From Ceratopteris richardii (taxonomy: Eukaryota > Streptophyta > Polypodiopsida > Polypodiales > Pteridaceae): a DNA stretch of 64,000 nt. Below are positions 25,414 to 36,692 of this stretch, piece after piece. Location of the stretch: contig CM035438.1 in NCBI GenBank assembly GCA_020310875.1, positions 101,472,639 through 101,536,638 of the forward strand. Direction: 5' to 3'. Within the stretch, counting starts at the first letter, position 1. Every line of letters begins with the position of its first letter. The notes beneath the pieces are model-generated. The model did not search any database, was not told where the DNA came from, and was given only the letters and a program-made list of their open reading frames with translations. The position numbers and the translations under genes are program-made.

Positions 25414-26164
25414 TAATGCAAACTTGTAGCACATAGTATAGATCATAGAAAGAAATTAGGAGTTTTCATATATGGAAGAAAACCTTTAAAGAGAATAAGA
25501 CTTGGAAGCAAAATAGAAACTTGTATGTGTTGTCTATGTGTGCGACACAGAGAGAGAGAGAGAGAGAGAGAGAGTAATGCAAACTTGTAGCACATAGTAT
25601 AGATCATAGAAAGAAATTAGGAGTTTTCATATATGGAAGAAAACCTTTAAAGAGAATAAGACTTGGAAGCAAAATAGAAACTTGTATGTGTTGTCTATGT
25701 GTGCGACAGAGAGAGAGAGAGAGAGAGTAATGCAAACTTGTAGCACATAGTATATATCATAGAAAGAAATTAGGAGTTTTCATATATGGAAGAAAACCTT
25801 TAAAGAGAATAAGACTTGGAAGCAAAATAGAAACTTGTATGTGTTGTCTATGTGTGCGACAGAGAGAGAGAGAGAGAGAGTAATGCAAACTTGTAGCACA
25901 TAGTATAGATCATAGAAAGAAATTAGGAGTTTTCATATATGGAAGAAAACCTTTAAAGAGAATAAGACTTGGAAGCAAAATAGAAACTTGTATGTGTTGT
26001 CTATGTGTGCGACAGAGAGAGAGAGAGAGAGAGTAATGCAAACTTGTAGCACATAGTATAGATCATAGAAAGAAATTAGGAGTTTTCATATATGGAAGAA
26101 AACCTTTAAAGAGAATAAGACTTGGAAGCAAAATAGAAACTTGTATGTGTTGTCTATGTGTGCG

Positions 26165-26216
<52 letters not shown>
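25414..26216. repeat. tandem array, five ~153-bp units each ending in (GA)n
   Basis: Units begin (taatgcaaacttgtag) at 25414, 25575, 25728, 25881 and 26034, with lengths 161, 153, 153, 153 and about 183. The ~130-bp non-microsatellite part is almost invariant; one unit has tatatat where the others have tatagat. Each unit ends in a GA run, longest in the last. Units 1 and 5 enter the run as gcgacacagag and units 2-4 as gcgacagag. This pattern suits unequal crossing-over primed by the GA tracts. Confidence 0.95.
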
Positions 26217-26221
<5 letters not shown>

Positions 26222-28262
26222 TTTTTATGCATAAGAAGTTCAATAACTTTCTGTATATGGCACGCATTGTACACATGCATGCCTATGTACATGCCTCAAT
26301 CAAAAACGGTAAGAGTTTGAATCTCAAATCTTAAAGCAACGAGGTGTATGATCCCCTCGATGCGTACAAAGCATTATCCATTCATTGTTTCTACTTTTTT
26401 TTGTCATTTAACTTATTAATGAACGCCTACTCTGATTTTTATTGTTTTTACTTTATTATTTTAAGAAAGCTTGATCATTGAGACCTTTAGGAGAAACATA
26501 CAAAGACACGCATTCATTGGGCTTGCTTGTTTGTTATTGCGCCATCAAACTGTGTGCATTATTCTTCAAATTTTTGCGAGTTAGGAATACTATTTGCTAA
26601 GGCCTTACACTCGGTGGGAAAATCAAGAAGAATCATAGGTTTCAACAGTTCGTCATTATGATGATTGTTGTTATTCGCATCATCACTAACCGAAATTTCG
26701 TTGATCAAGCCTATCAAACTCTTGTTATTATTAGCATCATCACTACCGAAAATCGTTGATCAAGCATATCCCACGACAGCCACTACACCTAAGAATTTCC
26801 CTGGTCAAGCAACCTGCAACGATGCATGCATGCATGTTGTTTGAGGGGTGCAGATGCAGCATTATCACAGACGGAGTGTAACCAGCACAATGCAACAAAT
26901 CCTGCCATAAGAAAACATTAGGAACCAAAAGATGCATCGGCATGTAGTTGTGACCATTTAGCAGCAATTGGCCAACATCAGAGTCCATGTACCAATTTCA
27001 TGAGCATCTATTCTTTATACTTATCGGCTTGAGAGAGCTGTGCTTCATACAAACCAATGAAGAAACTGGATTTGTATCAAGCCAATGATCTCAAAAACTA
27101 GGTTGTTGATTTAATGACAAGTTACTGACTTTTTATAATGACCTTTTCTCATGTATTGCAGTGTCTCTTCATGACTTGACTTTCTATCACGTCATCATCT
27201 GACCTGAAATAGTCAATTGATCTTAACCAAGCAAGGCTGCATATATGTCAGACAACTGTTATATATTTTACAAATATTACTACCTTCAACCTTCTTCGAT
27301 TCATGTTACTCAGGAGGCAAAACATATCCCTTATGTATGAATAGCAGATCTCTCCACAGAAAAGCACATAAACGAATCATCCTGCCCTCTGCATCATACT
27401 ATTGTATATGAACCAGAACTCCATAATTCAATGGGAATGCATGTGCAGAGATAGATAAAAAAGAGTACATTAACCAATCATCTTGCCCTCAGCATGATAC
27501 TCTTGTATATGAACAAGAACACCATAATCCAAGAAGAAGTTATCTAATTTAACAAATGTGCAGTTCCTTAACAACATCTTTAAAAATGTTTTAGATGGTG
27601 TGCAATATCTCATATGGCAAGTGTCAATCGTGAATCGAATGATAGTCTAGAACATGCTTATGGCTAAGAAATCCCTGCTCCTGATCATGGCACAAAGGAA
27701 TGTTTGACTTATCCAATGAACAATCGACACTTCCACTAACCATCACAAATTACAGAAGGAACTGGAAACTAGACTGACACACAGCATAAAGCACAGACAA
27801 TGTCTAAAACAGAGTTTAGCAAAGCAGTCCTCAATAGCTGAGAATGAAGTGAACTCATCACATTGTCGATTTCCACTGAGGAGTGTTCTTCCATTCCTGG
27901 TACAGCTCTCACATAAAGGACAGTGATACATTAAACACAAAAGAAGTAATACAACAAAGAAATTCAACTTGGTTTTTGTTTTTTTTCTCCCCCCCACGGG
28001 TCCTGTACAGTTCAGTCACAAGACCATCAAAGGTATGAACCTCACGGATCTCACAACTTGGAATTCATCTCACCATGTTACAACATATGAATCAATATGT
28101 ACTTTTCATAGTCCCTACTGTAGGATTTAGTAATATCTACAAAAGATCAACTGCCTCAACAAATTTGTAGAACCAAAATGTGCTGAAAAGGCCAACTATG
28201 GGCCGATCAAAACTGACTAACAGCTTTTTTCTGAGATAGCTCTGAATATATCCATATTAAGC
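26217..28262. other. 3' flank of the receptor kinase
   Basis: No recognised gene. A minus-strand 84-codon frame (27743-27997) begins with a hydrophobic segment and is Cys-rich, but lies in the likely 3' UTR side of the kinase gene and has no other support. Two similar ~60-base segments (about 27360-27420 and 27465-27525, sharing ...atcatcttgccctc.gcat.atact..tgtatatgaac) are a diverged local duplication. Confidence 0.4.
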
Positions 28263-30731
28263 TCATCTTGCCGCTGAAAGTTGGACAGCAGCCAAATTGC
28301 TGGATGTCTGATGACAAGCACTGGCCTCAACCATACGGTCATGAAGCCTGATTGCAAATCGTGAGAAAAGAGGGGGATCTGGAACCTTCAATGTTCCTTC
28401 TAGCATTTGGATAACTTTAGTCATTGATGGTCTTAATGGGATCTCCTCTTGGATACACCATAGAGAAACTTTTATGGCTTCAATTGCCTGCTGAATATCC
28501 ACTCCTCCAGTTAATCTTTGATCTATAAGCTGTTCATGACATCCATGCCCTGCTTGTGCAAAAGCATAAGCTGGGAAATAGCACTTTTCAGAATTCTCAG
28601 AAGATTCATAATTCTTCCGACCGCTAATAATCTCTAGCAATACCATGCCAAAACTATATACATCAGTCTTTTCTGAGATGGCCGAATTTGTAATCCACTC
28701 TGGTGCAAGGTATCCCCTCGTACCTCTCATTTTTGTAAACACCTGGCTCTCTTGTTTTGTCAAAAGCTTTGCAAGGCCAAAATCAGACACTTTTGCTGTA
28801 AAATCTTCATCTAACAGTATATTCTGGGGCTTGATATCACAATGAATAATCTTACCTCTACAATCAGTATGCAGGTAAGCTAATCCTTTAGCGGTTCCCA
28901 ACGCTACTTTATACCTTGTATTCCAATCCAAGAGTTTTGTACTCCCTTCAGATGGAAAAAGGCATGTATCCAGCGAACCATTTGACATATATTCATAAAC
29001 CAAAAGCCTATGCACACCCTCTGCACAAAAGCCACGGAGCTGTACAAGGTGAACATGATGAATACTCCCAATGATGGCTATTTCAGCTCGAAACTCTCTC
29101 TTTCCTTGTTGAACACTTTCAAGCTGCTTCACAGCCACCTTTGTTGAATCAGACAAAACCCCTTCATACACTGAACCAAAACCACCTTGTCCAAGTTTCT
29201 TGCTGAAATTGTTCGTGGCTAACTGCAGCTCCTTGAAAGTATATCGAGTCGGCAACCCTAGAATTGATTCAGGAAAATCGTCACTATCATCCCGATTGAT
29301 CAATGAACTGCACTTACGCGACTTGTAGTAGTAACACAGCGAGCTGCCAATCAGGACTAAAATGATGATTACAGTGCCCACAATAATCAAAGGTAAAGCA
29401 AAGGGGGGGACATTTTCTTTCTCGTTGGTGGATGTAGATTGAGGCTGTCTATCTGGAGCTTCCCCAAGGTTCAGGGTTCTAATGTAAAGGAAGTGATTTG
29501 CACTCGTGCTATACACAGTTCCAAGTTCAGTATACATAAAGCATAGGTTTGATTCATTGTAGAAAAAGAAAGCATTGCAAGAGCAATTCTGGGCACAGAG
29601 CTCTTGGCATTCTTCAAGCCCAGAAGTCTTTGTTGGGGGGAGGAAAGAATTTGCAAAATAATCAATGTTTTCACCCACTCTCTCAAAATCAGAAGGTATT
29701 TGAGAAGATGAGTTCTCAGTGCACGAAGAAGTAACGAAACCTTGACAACCTTGTGCAACATTGCCCTTATCCACAAGCACCAAGGAACCTGGACAGCTGC
29801 ATTGATTAACACTGCAAAGGCCACGAGGGCCACAATAAAGGGGTAAATCACAGCTATTGGGGAGTGCAGAAAAAAGCAAAGTCCAAACATTTGAAGAAAA
29901 CACATATATATTAAAATTCCCGTCTGCCTCCAAAGTAGCTCTGCACAAAGTTGCATCACTCATTAGAGGGATTAGTGACAGAACGACTGAATCATTTCTC
30001 ACAAGGCTCAACCCTGTAGAATTCAACTCAACATAATTTGGCACACCATATAAGTAAGATACAGTGTGCTGATCTTCCGACATACTCCAGTAAGGAAGCG
30101 GCGAACTCTCATACGCGGAGAAAAAAAGCTGTAGATCTCCTTCCGCCAAAGCGAGGATATATGAGCCAAGTGAGTAATTCTTTTCTGATACTCTGCTAAT
30201 AAGTTCCATACCGAGCTGAGGTCTAAGGATCTGACCTGACAAAAGAGTGTCTGTAGGGTAGTCAAAGCTTTGCCATACTGTCATGTTTGCCGCATCTAAC
30301 AAGACAAGATTTCCGGTATCCAACAGTTGCATAGCTGTCACGCCCTTCCCTGTTGTGTTAGTGGACCACAACAAATCCGATTCGTTTGCATGTACAAGAT
30401 GCGCACCAATTCCAGGCATAAAAACAAACTTATCCGAATTTAAGGCCGGCGAGCCACGATTAGCAGTCCATACGACTACATGTGATGGGATATGCAGTAA
30501 ATACAGATAAATAGACGCATCTCTGATCGAAAGTGTGCCCAGAGCCAAAGAAAACTGAGAGTTTGCAGAATTCAAGAAAATTCCCCCACTGCCAACGAAA
30601 TTCTTGGCAGTTATGGATACCTTTGCATCTATGATATTTTGAAAGACTCTCTCGCATCTAATTTGGATGGATAGTAAAAGGAAAAGAGTACCGAGAAGCT
30701 TAACAAGCACCAGGCGCCTAGATACTTCCAT
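28263..30731 (-). CDS. SD2-5-like: G-type lectin S-receptor-like Ser/Thr kinase, SD2-5 type
   Basis: 822 residues in one exon, close to the ~820 of Arabidopsis SD2-5. The frame is open 43 codons further, but Met at 30731 is preferred because a signal peptide follows directly (residues 1-26). Then come a bulb-type (G-type) lectin domain (about 40-165), a Cys-rich PAN/EGF-like part (about 290-412), a membrane span (about 444-467) and a kinase domain (about 509-785). Kinase features: GQGGFGSVYEG (514-524), Lys535 of V-A-V-K, catalytic H-C-D with Asp632, D650-F-G and A676-P-E. Cys replaces the usual Arg before Asp632, so it is a non-RD kinase, a class often linked to immune or stress perception. 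It likely sits in the plasma membrane. It is the only intact host gene I see here. Confidence 0.95.
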   Translation of the reverse strand: MEVSRRLVLVKLLGTLFLLLSIQIRCERVFQNIIDAKVSITAKNFVGSGGIFLNSANSQFSLALGTLSIRDASIYLYLLHIPSHVVVWTANRGSPALNSDKFVFMPGIGAHLVHANESDLLWSTNTTGKGVTAMQLLDTGNLVLLDAANMTVWQSFDYPTDTLLSGQILRPQLGMELISRVSEKNYSLGSYILALAEGDLQLFFSAYESSPLPYWSMSEDQHTVSYLYGVPNYVELNSTGLSLVRNDSVVLSLIPLMSDATLCRATLEADGNFNIYVFSSNVWTLLFSALPNSCDLPLYCGPRGLCSVNQCSCPGSLVLVDKGNVAQGCQGFVTSSCTENSSSQIPSDFERVGENIDYFANSFLPPTKTSGLEECQELCAQNCSCNAFFFYNESNLCFMYTELGTVYSTSANHFLYIRTLNLGEAPDRQPQSTSTNEKENVPPFALPLIIVGTVIIILVLIGSSLCYYYKSRKCSSLINRDDSDDFPESILGLPTRYTFKELQLATNNFSKKLGQGGFGSVYEGVLSDSTKVAVKQLESVQQGKREFRAEIAIIGSIHHVHLVQLRGFCAEGVHRLLVYEYMSNGSLDTCLFPSEGSTKLLDWNTRYKVALGTAKGLAYLHTDCRGKIIHCDIKPQNILLDEDFTAKVSDFGLAKLLTKQESQVFTKMRGTRGYLAPEWITNSAISEKTDVYSFGMVLLEIISGRKNYESSENSEKCYFPAYAFAQAGHGCHEQLIDQRLTGGVDIQQAIEAIKVSLWCIQEEIPLRPSMTKVIQMLEGTLKVPDPPLFSRFAIRLHDRMVEASACHQTSSNLAAVQLSAAR

Positions 30732-31093
30732 TGTAGGAAATTCGGTTTGCAACGACACTACCTGTGTGAGAATCGTACATGGATACAGGAGCGCAGATTC
30801 TAACCAAACCTGCTGCAGCCCTTTCTTTGCATCCACAGCAGAAACATCAGAAGTAAGCACACAGCAGAACTTCTCAAAGGGCCCTTGTTTGATACTCGGA
30901 TCAAGGAACAGGAGAGGGACTTGGGAAAATTGTGCATAGAGGATTCATGAAGCATCTTGCGTGTCTGCGTGTAGACCATCGCAACATGAAAAATGAACTA
31001 TAGGAGAACTCAGTTCTGCCTCGCATTCTTCATCCACACTTCCAACTCCGCTGCGTCATGGCTTCTGGAGGACGGCTGCAGCGCCCATTGTTT
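30732..31093 (-). promoter_or_regulatory. 5' leader/promoter side of the receptor kinase
   Basis: Directly upstream of the kinase start on the minus strand. The frame stays open to 30860 without a better start. No clear TATA box was identified. Confidence 0.35.
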
Positions 31094-31324
31094 TCAGCTT
31101 AGAAATAAGTTAATCTCCAACTCCTCTCCTGCAAAAGGGATCAGTTCGAGAAGCTGTGGCTCCCCAAAAGGCAGTCGATCCTCACTCCATATTTCGGCGT
31201 CCCAAGGAGTGCACAGCTTGGCGAACTGTCCAGAAACGACCCAGGTAGATGTGGCAATTTCCAAAGCCAATGCATATGGATGGTGCCGAATGTCCTTTTG
31301 CCACGTCTCAAAACATGGACCCAT
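31094..31324 (-). CDS. short hypothetical protein (76 aa), upstream of the kinase
   Basis: An uninterrupted frame from MGPCFETWQKDIRHHPYA to a TGA. It has a balanced, Trp- and Pro-containing composition unlike the low-complexity noise frames around it. It could be a small gene, an isolated exon, or a remnant of a larger gene lost from both sides. I do not recognise the family. It is in the same orientation as the kinase, about 360 bases upstream of its start. Confidence 0.35.
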   Translation of the reverse strand: MGPCFETWQKDIRHHPYALALEIATSTWVVSGQFAKLCTPWDAEIWSEDRLPFGEPQLLELIPFAGEELEINLFLS

Positions 31325-31349
31325 TCAACAAATGGGAAGAATTACATAA

Positions 31350-32286
31350 CAATTCAATTTTCACCCGAAAAGTATAAAAAATGAGTAGTTCTTCCACCCA
31401 TTTATTCACATATAAGTGGAACATTGTTTTGTAATGAACATATAGGAGTGGAACACTCTTTTGTAATGAACATATCTTACCAAGTGAATAATCTACCTAA
31501 GTAAACTAGTAAGACCATCTCAAGTTAGAGAGATCTCGTATCCACCCAATCAACCTCATCCATATATATACCATAAGTCCAAAGAGTGTATCCATATATA
31601 TACCATAAGTCCAAAGAGTGTATGTCATAGGACACTTCCAAGTGTTCCACAATGTCAGTCACATGTTTTTTATTTCAATTGAAGCCTTTCCTTCATGTAC
31701 TAGTCAAGGTGGCACTTGGGAGAAGCTTGTCCCAAGCTTAGGTCCTCATACCATAATTAATCCTAAGGGTCAAAACCATTCCATTGAAATTCCAATCAAA
31801 TAAATAGCCAAGGATTCCTACGAGGGTAAAACCATAAATTGATAACCCAACTTTAACATTTAACCCAAGTAAATAAAATAAGAGTTCCGAAGGATTAGCC
31901 AAGGGTTATACAACATTCTTCACCCCTTTAGAACATTTTTGTCCTCGAAAATGTGTTGTAGTATATGTATGTGGAGTATTCTCCTGTGCCCCATGATCTA
32001 TACTATGAGCCTCGTAATCTTTCCCTTTAGATTCATCTCCCTTAGTCAGATAAGGGCTGCTACCTGCTTCAATCTGAAAAGGAAAGGAATCATAATCACC
32101 TTTCCTTAGTCCAATTGTATCTACATGCATGCCTTGTACTTGTGCACTAGTAAAATGGGTGGATTTATTTGGTGATCTTGGCTTAACTGTGTTATACTTA
32201 TGTGTTCCTCGAGTAGCTTTGATGTGAAACTTTTCCCTATACATGGGCACCTTTTACTCTAGTGCTGGCTAGAGGTTTTTTCCCCA
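31350..32286. other. unassigned; short direct duplication
   Basis: Contains a ~32-bp unit repeated twice in tandem (about 31558-31621, tccatatatataccataag...). A minus-strand frame (31906-32250) ends in a pattern seen at the ends of decayed gypsy polyproteins, but this is too weak to name. Confidence 0.35.
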
Positions 32287-32481
32287 TGTTACCACATACT
32301 TGCTACACTCATATGTGGTGGTACTTTGTACTTACGGATATTATTCACCTCTTACTTCAATTCTAGATATCATCAATAGAGTAGCTATTCCAACCATCTG
32401 TCTTCTTCATGTGTCTTTATGTGTTTGTGCTCTTTGTATGTGCTTCTTGTGTGTCTCTCGCACTTCTACACACACCCAACA
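32287..32481 (+). repeat. 5' LTR of copia D (single copy seen)
   Basis: 195 bases beginning TGTTACC and ending CACCCAACA, next to a good tRNA-iMet primer site (tggtatcaaagcagg, 32483-32497). With no partner LTR in the window, the left border is inferred from the TG/CA ends. Confidence 0.55.
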
Positions 32482-32605
32482 GTGGTATCAAAGCAGGTTC
32501 AGCTTCTTCTCAAGTTTCACTTTACAGTGCAAATCAACTTCAGAGCATAGAACAATGAATTTCAGCAGCTAAGAAACATTTCCACCAGTCGCACTCACAC
32601 TAGGG

Positions 32606-32642
32606 CATTAGGGGAAAAAATGAACCCTGAATGGGCCTTTTA
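32606..32642 (+). repeat. left terminal inverted repeat
   Basis: cattaggggaaaaaat, then aaccctg and atgggcctt blocks. It pairs with 45575-45611 at 34 of 37 positions. Confidence 0.8.
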
Positions 32643-33132
32643 GATTAAGGAGTGATTAGTGATGGACCAATCAGAAGAGGGTGGTGGCCACATTCTATGC
32701 CCTATAAAATACTACATTGAAGGGGGGAGAGGGGACATATTTCTCCCTTATTTAATGAGCTGCCTCTAGAGAGAGAAGGAATCTCGTAACTTAGTTGGCC
32801 CCAAAATTCAAAATTTCTAAAAAGTTAAAAAACTCATCATAACACCTGAGAATGGACCCCTCATTACTTTTTATGGTCAAAAGTACTCTTTTTGACCCCA
32901 AATTCAAAATCTGTACATGTTTTGAGCTGAAAAAAATGGCTTTGTTCAAAAATACTCAAAAAAGAGTTATTTCCCTCCTAAACCTCACATTTTCATACCA
33001 AAGTCCCAAAAAATCATCTTTTCCCACTACTTTCACTCTATAGCACACCATTGAAGCTCCTGTTTCTACACTCCAACCTACTTGCATCTCCTATCTCGAA
33101 TTACTATTGTAGCTTGAAGACCTTTAGCTTCA
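32643..33132. other. subterminal region and likely promoter of gene A
   Basis: A TATA-like cctataaaatac at about 32700 lies upstream of the gene A start (33133). Purine-rich and AAAA/TTTT-rich. No frame is supported. Confidence 0.4.
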
Positions 33133-33225
33133 ATGGCAACATCTAAAGCTTCTAGGCGCCCGAAAGATGAAATCCTCAAGTTAAGCTGTCACAATATCAA
33201 AGCCATGGATGGAAAATGGCTATCA

Positions 33226-33455
33226 TGTTGATATATTTAGGTAGTGATGTGTGTGAACACTCTAGGACCGCCAGGGCACTTTTTTCCCTCTTTAGGAGGT
33301 TTTTTTCCCCCGGCTTGTATATACGCCTATTGCCCTAATGGGCTACTTATCTTTGTACATTCTCTAGTAATACATTCAGTCTTGTGTGTTGTGCTCCAAG
33401 CTTCTTCTTCTTCCTTGTGCTGTTCGCGTGCTTCCGCAGACGTCTAACTCCAACA
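33226..33455 (+). repeat. 5' LTR of copia A copy 1
   Basis: 230 bp, TGTTGATAT to CTCCAACA. Differs from the 3' LTR by A/G near 33273 and C/T near 33426. Confidence 0.97.
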
Positions 33456-33810
33456 ATTGGTATATGAGCAGGTCGTCGCTTCATCTAGGGCACCGTCAAC
33501 ACTCCTCCGTTTTCAGTCTCAGATTCGCACGAAATTTGGTGAGCATACTCAAGGTGTTTCCGAGATCAAAATAGCTTTGTTTTGTGGTGCCGAAATCGCG
33601 ATCTGAGCTCGTTTCGGCCTTCGAATGCACTATCGCAGCGCTTGAGCAAGCTATTTCGTCGTTTTCTGCCAAAGGTATATACCAGTTTCTGTTCGCCAGT
33701 TTAAGCGTCTCAAAGTCTGCTACAGGTCTAGCAGAACTTGTCTGGGCAGTTCCATTCAACTTTTTGAGATACAGTCAATTTTCTGCATCAAGGTATTTTA
33801 GTCACCAGCC

Positions 33811-35535
33811 ATGGCTGAAAGCAGTGATGTATTCCGTATGTTGGCTGTTGAGGATAAGTTGGATGGTACCAACTACCCATTATGGGCTTATATGATGCGA
33901 CATGTATTGGTTGCAAAAGCACTGTGGAACATTGTGCAAGGTGTTGAAAGACGTCCTGTTACACCTACGACTACAGGTACTACAAATACAGGTGCTGGAG
34001 CTGATGAAGATGGTGTCGAAGATGATATTGTGCAGATTCCTGTTCGTGCTGCTGTTTCTGTTGCACCTACTGTAGAGCAGATTCGTTGGGATGGCAGAGA
34101 TGCCCAGGCACATGCATTGATAGCTTTGTCTGTCAAACGTGCCATTATTCCTCACATACGCTCTTGCAGAACAGCTAGGGATGCTTGGGATACACTTACC
34201 ACATTGTACCAAGCTAGGAATGAGGCTCGTGTTGCTTATCTCCGAAAACAGTTGGAGAGTGAGCACATGAATGAAGGTGATTCTATGGACAGTTTCCTAA
34301 CGAAAATCAAAGATTTGAAGGAACAGTTGATTTCTGCTGATGAGGTTATACTAGATAGCTCACTTGTGCAGACCGTTCTGAATGGTCTTCCTGACTCATA
34401 TCAGAGTTTTGCTTCTACTCTTCGGTTGATGATGAAAGGCAATCCGAATTTCTTATCATTTGAGGAGTTAGTCTCTGTTCTGTTGCAGGAAGATCAGTCC
34501 AGGCAGAACAGGTCCATTATGCGAGTTGCAGATCAAGCTTTCCTGGCTAGTCAGAAGGGCAAAGGAAAATGGAGCTCTTCTACTAGTAAGCAGAAATCTG
34601 CAAATGCTGTGCATTCAAAGAACCAAGACAAAGATGAGAAAAAATCAGAAAAGCAGAAATTGTTTTGTAAGTACTGTAAAGGCAATGATCATATCATAAA
34701 GAACTGTCCAAAACTGGCTGCTAAAGAGGCAAAGAAGAAAGAGGCTGGAATGGTTGTTGCAGAGGCCTCTACACCAAAAACAGAGTCTGCAAATCTTGTG
34801 CAGGAAGAAGAATGGGCGTTTACTACTGTCTGCAGTTTTGACCCATCTTCTCATGATCAGTGCATGTTTGCAATAGACTCAGATGTTTGGTACTTTGACA
34901 GTGGGGCGACCAAACATATTACCTCGCAGCGTAGTTTCTTCACTTCACTCGAGCCTGCCCCTACAGGGAATATTGTTACATGCGCCAACAACTCCTCTTA
35001 TCCTGTTATGGGAGTTGGTAAGATCATTTTGACTACTGCTGATGGTAGTTCTTTCACTTTGTCAGATGCTTTATTTGTGCCAGGGATCAAAAAGAATCTG
35101 TTATCAGTTTCTGCATTAGCCAAGATTGGCTTGGTTGTGAAATTTGTTGATGACAGGTGTACAGTTCATGATCTCTCAAATGGCGATGTGATTGGCAAGA
35201 AGGCCATTGGCACTAAGTGGGTATACAAGCTGAAGCGTAAACCTGATGGTATAGTTGACAGGTATAAGGCTAGGCTTGTTGCAAAGGGTTATGTGCAGGA
35301 AAGAGGCATTGATTTTGATGAGACCTTTGCACCTACATGCCGTATGACTACTGTTCGGAGCATTTGTGCACTTGCAGCCCATCATGGTTGGAATGTACAT
35401 CAGTTGGACATTAAAACAGCATTTCTGAATGGTGACTTGCATGAAGAAGTGTATGTTTTTCAGCCTCGTGGCTTTGTGCAGAAAGGGCATGAAAACCAGG
35501 TGTGCAGGTTAAAGAAGGAGTTATATGGTTTATAG
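33811..35535 (+). CDS. copia A gag-protease fused to RT, integrase deleted
   Basis: 574 codons. Gag (about 1-280) has the K-L-D-G-T-N-Y-P start and the A-H-A-L-I...PHIRSC motif. The nucleocapsid knuckle C-K-Y-C-x4-H-x4-C is intact at about residue 286, and the protease D-S-G-A-T is at about residue 361. Near residue 461 (about 35193) the frame passes in phase from the protease C-terminus to RT (KKAIGTKWVYKLKRK), skipping integrase. RT then runs through [13 protein letters not shown] to a TAG at 35533-35535, where copy 2 has a Lys codon. Gag and protease could still be made. RT is cut short before its YVDD motif. Confidence 0.93.
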   Translation: MAESSDVFRMLAVEDKLDGTNYPLWAYMMRHVLVAKALWNIVQGVERRPVTPTTTGTTNTGAGADEDGVEDDIVQIPVRAAVSVAPTVEQIRWDGRDAQAHALIALSVKRAIIPHIRSCRTARDAWDTLTTLYQARNEARVAYLRKQLESEHMNEGDSMDSFLTKIKDLKEQLISADEVILDSSLVQTVLNGLPDSYQSFASTLRLMMKGNPNFLSFEELVSVLLQEDQSRQNRSIMRVADQAFLASQKGKGKWSSSTSKQKSANAVHSKNQDKDEKKSEKQKLFCKYCKGNDHIIKNCPKLAAKEAKKKEAGMVVAEASTPKTESANLVQEEEWAFTTVCSFDPSSHDQCMFAIDSDVWYFDSGATKHITSQRSFFTSLEPAPTGNIVTCANNSSYPVMGVGKIILTTADGSSFTLSDALFVPGIKKNLLSVSALAKIGLVVKFVDDRCTVHDLSNGDVIGKKAIGTKWVYKLKRKPDGIVDRYKARLVAKGYVQERGIDFDETFAPTCRMTTVRSICALAAHHGWNVHQLDIKTAFLNGDLHEEVYVFQPRGFVQKGHENQVCRLKKELYGL

Positions 35536-36618
35536 CAAGCACCACGTGCTTGGTATGAGAAGATACATGCCTATCTGATTGCACATGGTTTTGAGAACAG
35601 TCCAACTGAAAGCACCTTATATGTTAAGCGTGCTAATGATGTGCTTCTGATCATTGTTGTCTATGTAGACGACATGCTGCTCACTGGTCCTATTGAGAAG
35701 CATATTGCTGATTTTAAGGCTGATTTGCATGCCTCATTTGAGATGTCTGATTGGGGGCATTTGCATCACTATTTGGGCATTTAGTTTATGCAGGTTGATG
35801 GTGGAATGGCTTTGTGTCAAACGAAATATATTGACACATTATTGCAGCGTTTTGGCCTTGAAGACTGTAAGCCTATTGCCACTCCTATGGAGACAGGTTT
35901 ACGATTGAGTCTTCATGATGCTGGAGATGCATTTGATGTTGTTCTCTATCAGCAGGCTGTTGGATGCTTGATTTACTTATGCATTACTCGGCCAGATATT
36001 CAGTTTGCTGTCTCACAGATGAGCAGGTTTATGCATTGCCCAGGAGTCACGCATTGGAAGGTGGTTAAGCGCATCTTTCGCTACTTGAGTGGTACTCGGC
36101 TACTTGGGTTGTTTTATCCCAAGGAGGGATCACTACCGCCAGATTTGCATGCTTTTTCTGACTCAGATTGGGCTGGTTGCTATGACACTCGTGTGTCCAC
36201 TAGTGGTTTTTGCTTCATGCTTGGTAGCTCATGTATATCTTGGTTGAGCAAGAAGCAGCCTACTGTGGCCACTTCCAGTTGTGAGGCTGAGTATAGGGCA
36301 GCTTTCACAGCGACTGTTGAGTGTGTGTGGCTCAGACGCCTTATGGCTGATTTGGGTGTTGGCCAGTCTTCTGCCACCACCATCTTCACTGACAGTCAGA
36401 GCGCATTGGCAGTTGCGAGGAACCCTGTGTTCCATGCTCGGACTAAGCACATTGAGGTGCATTATCACTATGTTAGGGAGAGGTTCTCTGCTGGGGAGAT
36501 CAACTTGGCATATTTGCCCACGCAGGAGAACATTGCAGACCTTTTCACGAAGGCTCTGCCTAGGGAGAAGTTTGAAGCTTTCCGCAAAGCTTTGGGCTTA
36601 CTTCCTTTTGTGGAGTGA
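35536..36618 (+). pseudogene. copia A copy 1 RT C-terminus and RNase H
   Basis: Same frame as the preceding CDS after TAG 35533-35535. A second TAG at 35782-35784 replaces a Gln codon (copy 2 has CAA). From 35788 to 36618 the frame is clean for 276 codons and includes RNase H (SDSDWAG..., SSCEAEYRAA, FTDSQSAL) to the natural end. The active-site YVDDMLL is intact near 35664. The two stops are the only visible defects downstream of the integrase deletion. Confidence 0.93.
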
Positions 36619-36692
36619 TTTCCACATAGCTTGGCACTTCCTTATACATGAGTGCCAGCTCCTTGTTCACCGCATCACTCCCAGGGGGGATT

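Noticed and set aside
27743-27997. Secreted Cys-rich small peptide
   Set aside because: Hydrophobic start and many Cys, but no family pattern, no transcript evidence, and it lies in the likely 3' region of the kinase gene.
31906-32250. 114-codon minus-strand gene
   Set aside because: Its end resembles decayed gypsy polyprotein tails and no domain is visible; not called as a gene.
32598-32620. CACTA-type terminus (cactaggg just outside the left inverted repeat)
   Set aside because: The right end has no matching CACTA, so the repeat is taken to start at CATTAGGGG.
35533-35784. Stop-codon readthrough or reassignment suggested by two in-frame TAG codons
   Set aside because: They fall at codons that are Lys and Gln in copy 2, and the element also lacks integrase; ordinary inactivating mutations are simpler.
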